NCBI GenBank assembly: GCA_020746875.1
Contig: JAGTJL010000009.1
Span: 2,232,001-2,296,000, forward strand
DNA length: 64,000 nucleotides
Origin: Rhexocercosporidium sp. MPI-PUGE-AT-0058
Lineage: Eukaryota; Ascomycota; Leotiomycetes; Helotiales
Direction of reading: 5' to 3'
How positions within the stretch are numbered: the first letter of the stretch is position 1; each line of letters begins with the position of its first letter. Below are positions 1 to 11,591 of this stretch, piece after piece. The notes under the pieces were generated by a model that saw nothing but the letters and a program-made list of their open reading frames with translations, was not told where the DNA came from and searched no databases. The translations under genes were made by a program, and so were the position numbers.

Positions 1-401
1 CTCATACTTAGCTTAGCGCCCAAGACTTTTGAATTCTCGGCTTCCTGATTCAAGCGAGCTGTGATCTTGGTGGTACGAAACGTCGTGTGGACGGTTGGTG
101 GGCGTATGAAGGCTTGATACTTACCCAACCGGCCCAACCACAAATGTCTCGAATATATTCTTAGAACCAGTGTCGAGTTCCGGTCTGCCTGACAAAGAGC
201 ATTTCGCGCCTGCGGGTTGGTCGATGTCGGCCCCTACCTAGCCTCAGCTTCGTCAGGTAGGAAGGAGTATTTAGAAGTGCCCTCCTTTCGCGTGAGAATC
301 TCGCTTCATCGCTTCAACATTATACTTCTGGAGAACACCCTTTCCGAGTCAACCACACCCGCCAGTAGACACGCTGCGCAATCTTCATTGGACCGTGAGG
401 C
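1..401. other. Intergenic, no supported gene
   Basis: I see no gene here. Open frames are short and show no recognisable protein. The last 150 bases may be the leader of the small gene that begins at 402. Confidence 0.5.
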
Positions 402-970
402 ATGTCGGGCCCGCCTCCACCCTACGAGGAACCTGTACCAGCCGCACTTATTGTTAACCTACAAATATGGCACTATAGAAGTGAAGAGAGAAGCCCTGAA
501 AACAACGAAAGGCTCGCCAGCCTCTTCCGCAACAATGCTCAAGAATGGGAAGTGATTCCTTCAGAAGATGATAGAGTCACAGGTACGAGCTCTCACGATC
601 AATTTGTTCCTATCGAGGTAAGTCGGAGCTTTCCTGTTGTCTTTTCTCAGTCTCCCATCAATCTTGTGTTGAGAGTAACCCACCATCCGTAGGTACGATT
701 TCGCCACCAGACTTGGGCGTATAACGACCCTGGTGAAAATCCTATGGCCGACGTCAGGAAGCTCTTCTTCAAGACGCTCCGCAATTCATCTACCAGTACT
801 TTATCCAGATCTTGAGTACTACCCATACCTTGAACATCTTTCCTGTCGGAGTCCCAAGGGAATTTCTATCGCGGTACACGCATGGATATAATCCGAACCC
901 ACTTGGCATCCGTGTTAATACATTTTTCGTTCCTGCCCCGGTGAATACAGATGATGTGCAGTCCTGGTAA
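402..970 (+). CDS. Possible small gene, probably frameshifted
   Basis: An ATG at 402 opens a frame beginning MSGPPPPYEEP and running 72 codons to a good donor (GTAAGT at 618). The matching acceptor ends at 692 in phase 0, giving a 75-nt intron. The second exon reads on (VRFRHQTWAYNDPGENP) but meets a stop near 815. A different frame is open from about 788 to the TAA at 968-970 and looks protein-like (NPLGIRVNTFFVPAP). A single missing base near the AATTC at 783-787 would connect the two. So this is either a decayed gene of about 165 codons, a sequence error, or a shorter real protein. I do not recognise the family. Confidence 0.35.
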
Positions 971-1399
971 ATGCTCTCGTCTTCCCCTGGTCAACTCCTA
1001 TGCATGATATTACTAGTAGAGCCATTTGCCTTTGCAACAAACATACCACTTCTGATATTCATCAGACCAATTTCCTTCAACCCATTTCGTGCCTTGCCAC
1101 TATTCTACACGCTTGATCTGCTCATTTGTTCTCCCTGTGAGGTCGGTTGTCGTAGTACCCTGAGTAGAAGAACCAGAACACAGTGGTTTCGTAAACGAAT
1201 CAAAAATACGGAGATCATACGGAATCCAATTTCAAAGCTAGAGTCGGCATAGAATAGCGGTACAGGCTTAATTTCAAGAAACAATCGCTGCCGACTCCAT
1301 CTCCTATCATCGCCCCTGTAGAATCATGTCTAATCATGCTTGCACCCCTGCTACACCAAGATCGAGTACTACTCCTTTATATCATTTCTAAGACTCAAC

Positions 1400-2530
1400 T
1401 CTGACAATTCTCCTAGCATTTCCGTCCCCGCTCACTCTCAAGGCATGGGAGACTCTTCTCCCTCTATACCCAAGCACTCTCTCCCATACAATCATAGGAA
1501 ACCTGAAATACGGAGCTTCATTTGGGTACGAGGGCCCTAAGCAAAACTCTCTCAAAGAGCCTCCTATCAGCGAGTCTTAACCCACAAACGATCACTGTCA
1601 AGCTTCAGTCTGATCTTTTGCTCTCCCTGGTCATTTATACTATTCCCGTGCCCCCTTTCATGTCTTCGCCACTTGGTTTACTGCCAAAAATGAATGGTGG
1701 GTTTTGGAGAATGTATTACCTGTCATTTCCGAACAAGAATTCAGACTATTTCTTTATTCCAGAGGACTATAAAACCCTCCTGTACACCACACTCTACGAG
1801 ATATACACAACAATTCGGAAAGCGGGCCGCAATTACATTATCCTCAAGAGAGATATCAAAGACGCCTTCCATAATATCCCTGTGGCGACGACGAGCCAAT
1901 GGTTGCTCGGATTCGAACGGGAAGGACAATATTAAAAGGAAACATGTGTCCTCCTTGGCCTGGCTACAGCCCCCTTCCTGTTCAATCTATACGCAGAGTT
2001 CAACCTGGATCCTTAATCATAGCTCTCTCTTGATTTGGAACACTACGTTGATGATTTTACTATCGCTATCCCACAGTCCCTGGCTATCCCTCGGTTTCTT
2101 TACAATATCAACACTGACTTCGAACTACCCACGCAGGGTTTAGGCCTACCAATGCTGGCACCTGTCTATGCACTCGCACCGAGAGGTACGCCTTCCATCT
2201 TATAGGTCCCACCAACGTCATGAAGAAAGCATACTCACCAATTACAGAAAACAAGATCCCGTGAGTGCCATATACCTCAGCTTACGCGGACAGTACCTAC
2301 ACAATATCAGCCCTCTTCAATTTAAGCAACCACGACTCAATGGCCTGTGGCATAAGCATCTGGCAAATACAGGCGGACGAAGTCGACCAAGAGAACCCAC
2401 TGCGCAATCCAACACGCCGCCATCCCCTACAGCGTGGTCCTCGTAGCCGGCACAAAGCGGCCTCGTTGGATGTTACCATTGCCCTCATCTCAACGGCTAG
2501 CCGGTCTGAGGAAGTAGAGAATTAGGATTT
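1400..2530 (+). pseudogene. Degenerate DIRS-like retroelement reverse transcriptase
   Basis: Reverse-transcriptase fragments lie in order but in several frames. A GASFGYEGP-like N-terminal motif is near 1510-1540. PPFMSSPLGLLPK is followed by a Gly-Gly-Phe-Trp block near 1660-1710. The block with IILKRDIKDAFHNIPV near 1840-1885 holds the first catalytic Asp region. LGLATAPFLFNLYAE follows near 1955-2000, and the catalytic HYVDDF box is at 2041-2058. Stops and at least two frameshifts separate these blocks, so the copy is dead. The wording of the motifs (SSPLGLLPK, KRDIKDAFRNIPV, ATAPFIFNL, HYxDDF) is that of fungal DIRS-like or tyrosine-recombinase retroelements rather than Gypsy, Copia or LINE. 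I do not see the recombinase, RNase H or terminal repeats. After about 2100 the similarity fades. Confidence 0.8.
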
Positions 2531-3697
2531 CACATTGACTGCTTCTCAATCTTACTATCCATAAGAATGAGAGTGCTCATCTTGAGCCAGTCCCGACCTT
2601 TGGCTTATAGCTAGCAGGTGCAAATAAAGAAGTTCGGGTGTGGCCATGCTCGGAATTTTATAGGTACATTTGGACCATGATGATTCTCTCCCCTACTAAC
2701 TTTTAGTTGCAATGCTTGATTCGGAATGACAATAGACCAAACAGGAAGCAAGGGCTACTCGCTTGGCTCCTCAAATGCAACTTTACCCTCTGAGGCACAC
2801 TGAACAAGCCAAAGATCTCCCAAACATCTTTTTGTCACTTGGGAAGAAAACAAGGCGTATTTCAGGCGTGTATGGATAATGTTTTACGGTGTAAATCTGA
2901 AGTAGGAATAATTCTCTGAATAATAGCAAACATGGCTGAGGACTAACACATTGAGGTTGATATTTCTCGACCAGTTAAGCGACATTAGCGGCTTATGCAG
3001 ACAGACTTTCTTTTGCGGACTCACTCTGTTTCCAGTATATTTGAGACTTTCTGAGACTTCTAGAGTCATTGGAAAGGAGAGAAGTCAAGCAGGTGCAACT
3101 CGAGAGCAAATTTGAAGTAAGGACGCCAAAATAGGAAGCATCTTTCATGCATGCAGTAGGAAGGGGTACCAAAACCGACCTGACTTGATAATTTTGAGGC
3201 TTTGACTGCATCTTCTGAGTCCCGCTTGATATTCTCGTGCAAGCATCAACAAATTCAAGAATTAAATTGGGAGTTTTGTGATCTTCACCACAAGTCGTGG
3301 TCGTTCGTGTTTAGGCGCGCAAGCGCGCGCTAATTCGCCCCCGCCATTTTAGTAGGAATGATCATGGAAGTTCCAGACTGTTCAACTTTGGAATTCCTAG
3401 ATTCCGTCATACCTTTCGAAATCCCACTCGTTTTATCGAAACAGATTTCGGAGACTTCATCACCTTCAGCGATGCGCAAAGCCTAATCATTTGAGTCTGA
3501 AGGGATATTTCTAACCCGCGATTTTCCGCAATTTGTTGAGCTGCAGGTGGGATTCTTCAAAGCCTAGAACCTCACCCGATATCCTTACGACTTTCAATCA
3601 ACCTTACCCCACCCGCTTCCCCGACGGAGATAACTCCTGGATATATAGCTCCCCTCTTCTGCCTATCTTCAGGCGTCCAGGTCCATCACCGACCAAC
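2531..3697. other. Intergenic; promoter region of the acyltransferase gene
   Basis: There is no convincing gene here. A GC-rich imperfect palindrome (GCGCGC-AA-GCGCGC core) lies near 3314-3329. The last 150 bases are the likely promoter and leader of the downstream gene. Confidence 0.5.
3640..3648 (+). promoter_or_regulatory. TATA-like box before the acyltransferase gene
   Basis: GATATATAG sits about 50 bases upstream of the ATG at 3698 and is followed by a pyrimidine-rich stretch. This fits a TATA element with a short leader. It is recognised by sequence only. Confidence 0.4.
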
Positions 3698-6023
3698 ATG
3701 GGGAAAGAACCAGAAATTCACGATCACATGCCACATCAGACCAAGCACAAGGAGAGGAATCCTATGACAAACTGGGTCTACGATGTCTTTCTCTGGACCT
3801 TTTCTATTCTGGTGGATCTCTTCTTTAGAGAAGTCCATCCCCGAGGATCTTGGAAGGTTCCTCGACGAGGACCCGTAATCTTCGTGGCTGCCCCGCATGC
3901 AAATCAAGTAAGAGGGAGATCTCGAGGGTAGCTGAGTATATTGCTGACTTCTTTCTTAGTTCGTGGATCCCCTCATCCTCATGCGAACTCTGCGAACAGA
4001 ATGCCACCGACGAGCTGCCTTTCTGATTGCTGCGAAATCGATGAACAGGTGGCTTATAGGGTGGTTTGCACGAAAGGTGGGCGCAGTCCCAGTTGGACGG
4101 GCTCTCGATATGGTCAAGCCAGGTTCTGGAACGATATACCTCCCCGATCCGATCAACGACCCTCTTCTCGTCCGCGGAGTTGGCACAAAATTCGACGGCA
4201 AGGAAGTCCAAATCGGAGGCCTCTTGGTGCTGCCAAGCGTCAATGGTACCGCTGCAAATGCCGAAATCGCAGAAGTCATAAGCTCGGAGGAGATCAGATT
4301 GAAGAAGCCATTCAAAGGTCAAGCAGCCATGGAACAACTAACGGGCAGAGAAGATGTCGACAGCAGCGGGAAATTCGCAGACCAGACAGTGAAGGGAGGA
4401 CCGGAAGGATTCTCTGGTTCAAAATACAAGACCGCGCCAAAGGTCGATCAGACACAGGTTTACGATGCGGTCTTCGATCGCCTCAGCGCTGGGGGGGCTG
4501 TTGGCATCTTTCCAGAGGGTGGTAGCCACGACAGAACCGAGCTACTTCCCCTCAAGGCAGGTGTTGCGATCATGGCACTTGGCGCATTGGCAGCGAGCCC
4601 TGACAGCGGATTGAAGATTGTTCCTTGTGGGATGAACTACTTTCATGCGCATAAATTCAGGTCTCGGGCCGTGATTGAATTCGGTAACCCTGTTGAAGTT
4701 CCCAAAGAGCTTGTTGAGCTGTACAAGAATGGTGAACGAAGAGAGGCTGTGAGCCAATTGCTTGACACGGTTTACCAAGCACTTGTTGCTGTCACTGTTA
4801 CGAGCCCAGATTACGACACCCTCATGCTTATCCAGGCGGCTCGACGACTGTACAATCCTACTGGCAAGAAGCTTCCGCTCCCAATGGTTGTGGAGCTTAA
4901 CAGGAGACTCGTGAAGGGATATACGTACTACAAGGATGATCCAAGAATTGTTTCTCTGAAGAAGTCTGTCACGGACTACAACAAACAGCTACGTTACTTG
5001 AATATTCGGGACCACCAAGTTGAATACGCAAAGTTCTCGATCCCGAAAGTCATCTTCCTCCTCTTTTACAGACTAGGAAAAATTTCGGTTCTTTCCATAG
5101 GGGTCATTCCTGGACTCGTCCTCTTCGGCCCAGTGTTTGTTGCTTCTAAGATCATCAGTATTAAGAAGTCAAAGGAGGCTCTTGCGGCATCGACGGTTAA
5201 GCTACAAGGACGTGACGTGATGGCAACGTGGAAATTGCTAGTTGCTCTTGCATTGGCCCCGATCCTCTACAACTTCTACACGATCCTACTCACATACTGG
5301 ACTTATCGTAACCGAGTCCAAGGATACATGCCAGACTGGGTGCCTTTGTGGGCAGTCGTCATTTTCGGATACATTTTCTTCCCGGCAATCACTTTTGCTG
5401 CACTTCGCTTTGGTGAAGTTGGAATGGACATCGTGAAGTCCCTACGTCCGCTAGTGTTGTCCCTCAGTCCTCAATCCAGCAACACAATTCATAAGCTGCA
5501 GCAGCGACGAGCCCAGTTGAGTGCTGAGGTTACCGATGTGATCAATACACTGGGTCCAGAGATGTTCCCAGATTTCGACGCCACTAGGATTGTCGCGGAC
5601 CCCTTCTCCGGAAGTCCTACATCCCCCAAGCACCATAGAGATAGCAGCCACTCTAGCATCCCTGATTCAGATGCACCACTTCCATTTGTGAGGACCAATA
5701 CCGACGCTTCAATTGCTGCTGGATCAGGCTCTCTCCCGAGAAACGAATCCTTCAAAAACCTCGGGAACATTGCTCTCTTTGCCACTCGACCCCCGTCAAG
5801 AAGCAGAAGTCGTAGCAGCAGCAGTGGCGGGGCAGTTGGCTCTGGAAGCTTTCCGCTGAAAAGTTTCAGCACTTTGGATTCCAAGAGTGGATTTGAAGAA
5901 GTCAGCATGAAGATTAGAGGCGCCATGAAGGAACGAGGACAGATCAGGAGAAGACAGAGTGATTTTGCTAGAGATGAAGAAGAGACTGGTGACAGCGATG
6001 GCGATGAGAGAAAGGATGAGTGA
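3698..6023 (+). CDS. GPT2: Glycerol-3-phosphate / dihydroxyacetone-phosphate acyltransferase
   Basis: Exons are 3698-3907 and 3960-6023 (52-nt intron), giving 757 residues. It matches the fungal Gpt2/Sct1 family, ER enzymes that acylate glycerol-3-phosphate in the first step of phospholipid and triacylglycerol synthesis. Acyltransferase motif I (APHANQFVD, H67) is split by the intron exactly before Phe71, and the correct join confirms the splice. Motif III, FPEGGSHDR, is near residue 253, followed by the NYFHAHKFR substrate region near 290. Three hydrophobic segments lie at about 375-405, 425-450 and 460-485. They are followed by a Ser/Arg-rich, acidic tail of the kind phosphorylated in yeast Sct1/Gpt2. 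A TATA-like box lies 50 bases upstream. The family assignment is secure, but which yeast paralog it matches is not, so the symbol is the family name. Confidence 0.93.
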
Positions 6024-7830
6024 GTCATTTTGAATTGTTGATAGGAGGGTGTTAATCTTTAGGGAAGGCAATTTGATTGGGGTAGCGCCGGCGTTCGGGA
6101 TACCAATACCATCTGACTTTCTCTTGGCCTTCTTGCCGTTCTATTGTGATGACTCTTTGTACTTGAAACGTAGTTGAAGTATCGTATTATTCATATGTAC
6201 CTGAATTCGTGCGCCTCGGCCTCGACCTGGCGATAATCGAAGACACAAGGGAAAAGCTCCGTGGCAATCCTCGCTTAACAGCATCTCCCATAAACAAATT
6301 CCAGACAACATCAACAAGCAGGCCAAAAAAAAGAAGACAATATTTGAAATTAAATCTTGGAAGAACATCAGAATTCGAAACGAAAAAAATCCTCTTCAAA
6401 AGAAAAGATGTAAACGACCAAAAATGCAAAAGTTTCCGGGCTTTTCTCCCAGTCATGTGTATTAGGTATTAGAGCGGACAGGGACAGCGACGCACCCGCG
6501 GCGCCATTTCTCGATGCAGTTTAGCTAGTATCTGATAGAATAAATTCTACCAGCCTATGATGAACCAACGAATGTTAACGGGTTAGTCACAAAAGTTCCA
6601 TCGACGAGAACTGCGTATTTCGCTAGATAAGGGGCTGACAATTTTACCCCTGAAGCTGTTCTAAGCGAGGTAGGTGAATCTCTTGACTGGCATGGAATAT
6701 TGATGTATGTGGGACATGAATGACAGGGTCTTGTTATCTTACAGTGTAAGCACATACTACGTAAAGCAATCGCAATGATAGATGAGGCATGAACTGGGTA
6801 TGAATGCTATCATCTCAAAATTGAACCTTCCAATACCACAGACATGGACATGGAGCCTAGAGCTTTACTTCACATTGACTGCCACGCTGTAAGACCACGT
6901 CTTACTTACTAAATGCCAAACCACTCAAAATCTGGTGTGTTGTTCATTTCTCTAGGTTGGCTACCATAATAAGGACCGGAGGTTGGAGGATTTGGTGCAA
7001 TGGAGCGGGAAAGGCAATAATACGTCAGTATCTTCCGCCCGCAGAACAACCATGACAGTTTTAAGGAGCCACACATGACAGGCACATGTTTGGACCTTCA
7101 GGCACATGTTTGGACCTTCAAATATTGCTCTGTGCGTTAGAGGCTTGGTTGCTTACGGATAGGAAAAGGCATGATTAGCCTAGCTTTCTGAGTCTGGGGC
7201 TGAAGGAGCCTCTCCTTGGGAACAGCCCAAAGAGAAGCCAAGCTGATCATGATTTTAAAGAGATCTCTACGGAACATAGTTGCGCGTTATTTTGGGGGAT
7301 AAAATCGAAGCACGGGCGTGAAATATTAAACCATGGCAGCAGACTCTGCCTCTGACCATTTTGCAGCAGACTTCTAATTATAAACTCGTGAACGATTTCA
7401 GGGGTGTTCTTTCTACTCTGAAAGCTCTTTTTTTTGTCTGCTATTTGCTGATTGACATTCTAGACTGCTTACCACCACGTGTACTGCATACAAAATTACC
7501 ACATCTCGCTCGCTGGCCAATCTTTCTTCTGCCGACCAACAACATACACGCCTCAGCGACCGAATGCGTCTGGCAACCACAAGATCAAGACATCAGCGAA
7601 TCAGATGACAGCAGATATCAGTGATAAAGGCCTGGGCTCGAGCTCTACTTGTGACAGCCATTCTGCTCAACTCCTAGATTTATCGTCAGCTCCAACAATG
7701 CTGAACCAACAGGTGAGTGATTCATCACGTCTAAGCAGTTCAATTCTCACGCGTAGCAGGCTTCCTCCAACCTAGCACCTTCAGGTCTTCAAGCCAAGAG
7801 CTCCCACTACATGATCCTACTACAGCACAA
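6024..7830. other. Intergenic, with a 20-bp tandem duplication
   Basis: No convincing gene is present. The first few hundred bases are the likely 3' UTR of the acyltransferase gene. An exact 20-base direct duplication occurs near 7079-7119. The last part (about 7360-7830) looks like the spliced 5' leader of the BTB-like gene, with a possible leader intron at 7713-7759 (GTGAGT...GCAG). Confidence 0.5.
7079..7119. repeat. 20-bp tandem direct duplication
   Basis: The unit AGGCACATGTTTGGACCTTC occurs twice head to tail without a mismatch. Both copies are intergenic. It looks like a recent short duplication, and no function can be read from it. Confidence 0.9.
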
Positions 7831-9149
7831 ATGGTGAGTCTCTTTCCCGCCGCATTCTCGTCTTGAGAGACATCTAATCATTAGCAGGAGTCCGCAGATA
7901 TCATCATCGACCCCGAAGGCGACCTCATCATCCGGCTCTACCAAAAATCAAATGATCACTCTTTCACCTCTCCAAACGGAACTCCAATGCAGGGCCAAAT
8001 TCTGAAGACTATGAAGGTCTCCAGAGCGATTGTCATGACAAACTCTGCTCCTTTCATGGCAATCTTGAATCCAATGGGTAAATGGGCAGAGAGTGGCGCA
8101 ACAACTGTCGATCTTGAAGATGAGCATGTCGTGGCTGTGGAACTCTGGATGAGACAATTTCATGACGCTCTTGTTCCTGGAAGCAACACCATAAAGATCG
8201 TGGATGTCTGGCATGTCATCGAGACCAGTTGTATCTACTTGTTCAACCTGGAGCAACTCAATCCTTGGTTCGCACTATGGATCAATCACAACGGTGTACC
8301 AAAGTTGCAGAACTTCAATGTCGCCGAACTCAAGCAACCATTGTATCCGATACATGAGTTCGACCATGCCCAGGCTTTCGCGCATGTCACTCGCCGACTG
8401 GTTTATGAGACGCGTGGCAAGATCTACGAGAAGAACCTCACAAATTTCAATCATTTACACTTCCATCAGCGCATCATTGGTAGGTCCCACTGGCTGAGAG
8501 CGCTCATTCAAGCTAACGGAAGTATAGGATCCGGTTTAAATGCGGCGCGTGGAAATCTCAAATTCAAGATTCACAAGAAGATATACATCCAGGAAGATTT
8601 CTTGAGAAGTGGCTGTTCATGCCGAAAGGATGGCCTTTTTGCATATGAGCTTGCGCTGAGTAAGACCGGTGTCTGGCCTATCGAGAATGTTCTTAATGGG
8701 AAGGAAAATTGACGTCCATTCAACACGTTCTCAACCGCCTTCGAAATTTTGACTACGAAACCCCAAATGGCGACTGCAACCTCTGCTCCAGAGACTTCGA
8801 AGAGACTACTGTACTCCCTGCTTGCGATATGGTTGAGGGAAACTTTGAGGGCCTTTGTCTTGATTGTCTCGACCGTCACGAGAAGAGGGACGTGGACAAG
8901 ACATATGTAGAACATGGCGGACGATCATCTCGTGGCAGTTGGGATGGTGGCTGCCGGATCAATCATAACCAACCAACATGGTACTTCTCATGGCTTGCTC
9001 AGAAGCAACAACCTGACTATCATCAAAGAGAGAGACAGAATCGTAAAAGAAAGAGGGACAATGATTTGAAGCAAACCTGTGGAGGAGTCGAGTATGGTCG
9101 AGGAGGCCGCCCATTCAAGATGCCACGAAGTCTTTTAGGCAGACGCTAG
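7831..9149 (+). CDS. BTB-like protein with cysteine-rich tail (copy A), frameshifted
   Basis: Likely exons are 7831-7833 (ATG only), 7888-8479 and 8528-8712, then a shifted frame at 8709-9149. The protein opens with an acidic IDPEGDL strand, like its neighbour. A BTB/POZ-like core follows, about residues 15-110, with KVSRAI and the VVAVELWMRQFH helix. Next come a conserved helical region (PLYPIHEFDHAQAFAHVTRRL), a CSCRKDGLFAYELALSKTG block, and a tail with CNLC, GLCLDC and CRINHNQPTWYFSW. The frame stops at 8710-8712 just after an AAAA run, and the family's tail resumes in the -1 frame. Either the gene is recently broken or one base is miscalled. If the stop is real, the product ends before the cysteine tail. 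Fungal BTB-like proteins often serve as protein-interaction modules, but no partner or role can be read here. Confidence 0.65.
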
Positions 9150-9940
9150 AATGAGCTGTAGTATAGGTTTACTTACTGCAAAGTGCTGCTGCTTGTTTTC
9201 CAATGGCAGTAAGATGTTAACTTTGCTTGAGTGGTGGAGAAGCAGTCATGTTGGTATACGCCTGAGCTGGATTGGCCTGCACGGAATGAAGATGTTACTC
9301 TGCATGGACCCTAAAGCTAATTCATCTTACTCCGATGCCCCTGAGTCTCTTCTGTAGCGAAATAATAATTCCAACAATAATACATCATTCGCAGAACAGC
9401 AGATGGCCGCCTTGTTGCTAAGCAATTCCGGATTTAATTCTATGATCAACTCCCTGAGTACAAGTTTTCGCCTGATACCTAGATCCGCTTAAAACAGAGA
9501 CTTCTTTCGAGACATTTGGAAGTCAGAGAAAAAAGACTAGTACTCTCCCACTCACTTTCTTGCCTGGCAATCTGAGCTGGGGACGAAGAGCAATTGAGCG
9601 ATGAAAAATTTAGTTAATTATTGGGTTTTCTTTCTACAGACAGGTATTTTTTGGCCTGATAACCTCGTACCAAAGCAGACGAGTTCACCCAATAGTGAAC
9701 TCTGCGCAAAATCTCCAAGGGAGAGAGAGAAGGAATAACCACACTACTGGGTTGGCCGCCCTCGCTGCTGGTCTACAAAAACATAATCTTTCCTGCACAG
9801 GTAATCTTCCTTTCTACAACTCCAACACCACGACACGCTTTTTTGTTGTGGACTCGATCTCCAATACCGACTCAATACAGTCGATCTGAACAGTTCAATC
9901 TTCGAGTATCTACCAACTCGAGAAGACAAAGCAATGAGCC
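9150..9940. other. Intergenic between the tandem BTB-like genes
   Basis: No gene is supported here. The segment from about 9750 to 9940 is C/T-rich and probably the leader of the second BTB-like copy. Confidence 0.5.
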
Positions 9941-11167
9941 ATGTCCACCGTAAGTGTTCAGTAAGATGATCGATCTCAGTCCAGCAACTCACCTTTCCTA
10001 GAACGACGCCTTCTATGAGATTGATCCAGAGGGCGATCTCACCATCAAGGTCATTGAATACAATGTCACCATTCGAGATGGCAACGGCAGACATCCCGTC
10101 CTCAATACCGCCTCCTTCAAGGTATCCCGCCAGACCATCATCGATAAGAGCAAGTCTCAGCCATTGAAGGCCATGCTAGGTGGTAAATTCCTCGAAGGCC
10201 ACAGCAATACCATCGCCCTGGATGAACACACTATCACCAGCGTCGATGTCTGGCTTCGCTACTTCCATAATGCCTTCGACGATGCCTGCTACTCGGTGCC
10301 GATCAAGGAGGTCTGGAACGTCTTAGCCTTCGCAGATCAATACCTGATCGACCCCTGCCAGCTGGAAGATTGGTTCGAGACATACTGGAGCTGCGTTGAC
10401 AGCGAGAACCTCGAGCTGCAAGAAATGCGTCAATACCTGTACCCAGCCTACAACTTCGACCACGCCGATGCATTCGCTTACCTCACGAAGAAGCTGGCCT
10501 ACGAGAGTGCGGATCACGTCACAGAGATCAACCCAACCGGATATCGTAACCTCCATCTAGATGGCAACGTGATTGGTAAGTCGATTTTCCATTTTACAGC
10601 ATTAAATCATTAACATATGCCTTTCCAGGTTCGATCAATGGTGTCCGAGGAACCCTGCGCGGCAAGCTCATCCGAAGTCTGTTCGATCCCGTGAGCGCTT
10701 TTCTGAAGTCAAAGTGTGACTGCAGGGAGAAGGCACTCTTCGCGTACAACCTGGGTCTCAGCAAGACAGGAATCTGGCCACTGCATGAACATCACAAGAA
10801 ATCTGTCCAGGAGGTTCTTGACAGCCCAGGATTTGTGACGTTCCAGTGTGAGATCCCCGAAGGTGCCTGCTACACTTGTAAGTCAGGTTGCAATCCAGCC
10901 GCTGTTGAGACGGTCCGCCATAGTGTTATCAACCACTTCGATGGCTTGTGCCTTGATTGCATGAAGAAGACCAAGTTTAGCAGTGTGGATCAGGATTACT
11001 GGGAACATGATACCAACAAGGAGTGGGGACGGTCTTGTAGAATCAAACATGGCCAACCAACTTGGTACTTTTCTTTCATGGGTCGAAAGACAGATATGGA
11101 AAGACACCAACAGAGAAAGAAGGTTTTGTATGAATCACGTAGACCATTCTACGTCAATTTTTACTAA
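9941..11167 (+). CDS. BTB-like protein with cysteine-rich tail (copy B)
   Basis: Exons are 9941-9949, 10002-10575 and 10629-11167, encoding 373 residues. Phases agree at both introns (52 and 53 nt), and both introns sit at the same places as in copy A. Layout: an IDPEGDL start, a BTB/POZ-like core (about residues 10-115, SFKVSRQTII then SVDVWLRYFHNAF), a helical region with YLYPAYNFDHADAFAYL, a CDCREKALFAYNLGLSKTG block, then the cysteine module. That module has the order C-x2-C (CYTC), C-x2-C (GLCLDC) and C-x3-H (SCRIKH), and ends in a GQPTWYFSF block. The spacing suggests a small metal-binding fold; this is inference. Copy B is intact and is the reference for judging the break in copy A. 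I know no experimental function for this family. Confidence 0.82.
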
Positions 11168-11591
11168 GCGTTATCTTCATGCGACTAGGAAGGGTGGTGT
11201 GATCAACGCCCTGTTGGGTTTTATGCGGACATGATAATGCCGGTGTTGGTGGGGGGGGGGGGGGGGGGGGGGGGGGGTTGGGATGCATGTGCCTAGGATG
11301 AAATACACTGATTCAGTGGTCCCAGTCAGCATCTGTACATAGCAGCAGAATAAAACTGTCCATCACAAAAGACACCATTGTGACCAAGCCAAGCGCCCTG
11401 AAATTGTGCTGCAAACGAGAACAAATTCATATGTAGATCATGAACGCTAACACCACAACAGTGCAAAGACAAGCTATGATCTGGCATCTCGCCTCGCCGC
11501 AAAAATTTCAGGGTATAGTACTAGACAAACGTGACCAAAATTCAAATGCGGGGAAACCACAACATGCTTTTGATACAGCCTCTCAAATCAT
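11168..11591. other. Convergent intergenic region with G27 run
   Basis: This is the 3' space between the forward BTB-like copy B and the reverse membrane-protein gene. Its main feature is the long guanine run at 11251-11277. Nothing else is recognisable. Confidence 0.6.
11251..11277 (+). repeat. Poly-G tract, 27 bases
   Basis: There are twenty-seven consecutive G residues on the plus strand, preceded by a short GGTGTTGGT. The run is long enough to form G-quadruplex or triplex structure, and its true length is hard to sequence. It lies between two convergent gene ends. Confidence 0.95.

Noticed and set aside
3825..4337. 170-codon minus frame within the acyltransferase gene
   Set aside because: It lies wholly opposite a well-supported gene and has no protein-like features.
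5489..6028. 179-codon Ser/Leu-rich minus frame
   Set aside because: It is a shadow of the Ser/Arg-rich acyltransferase tail.
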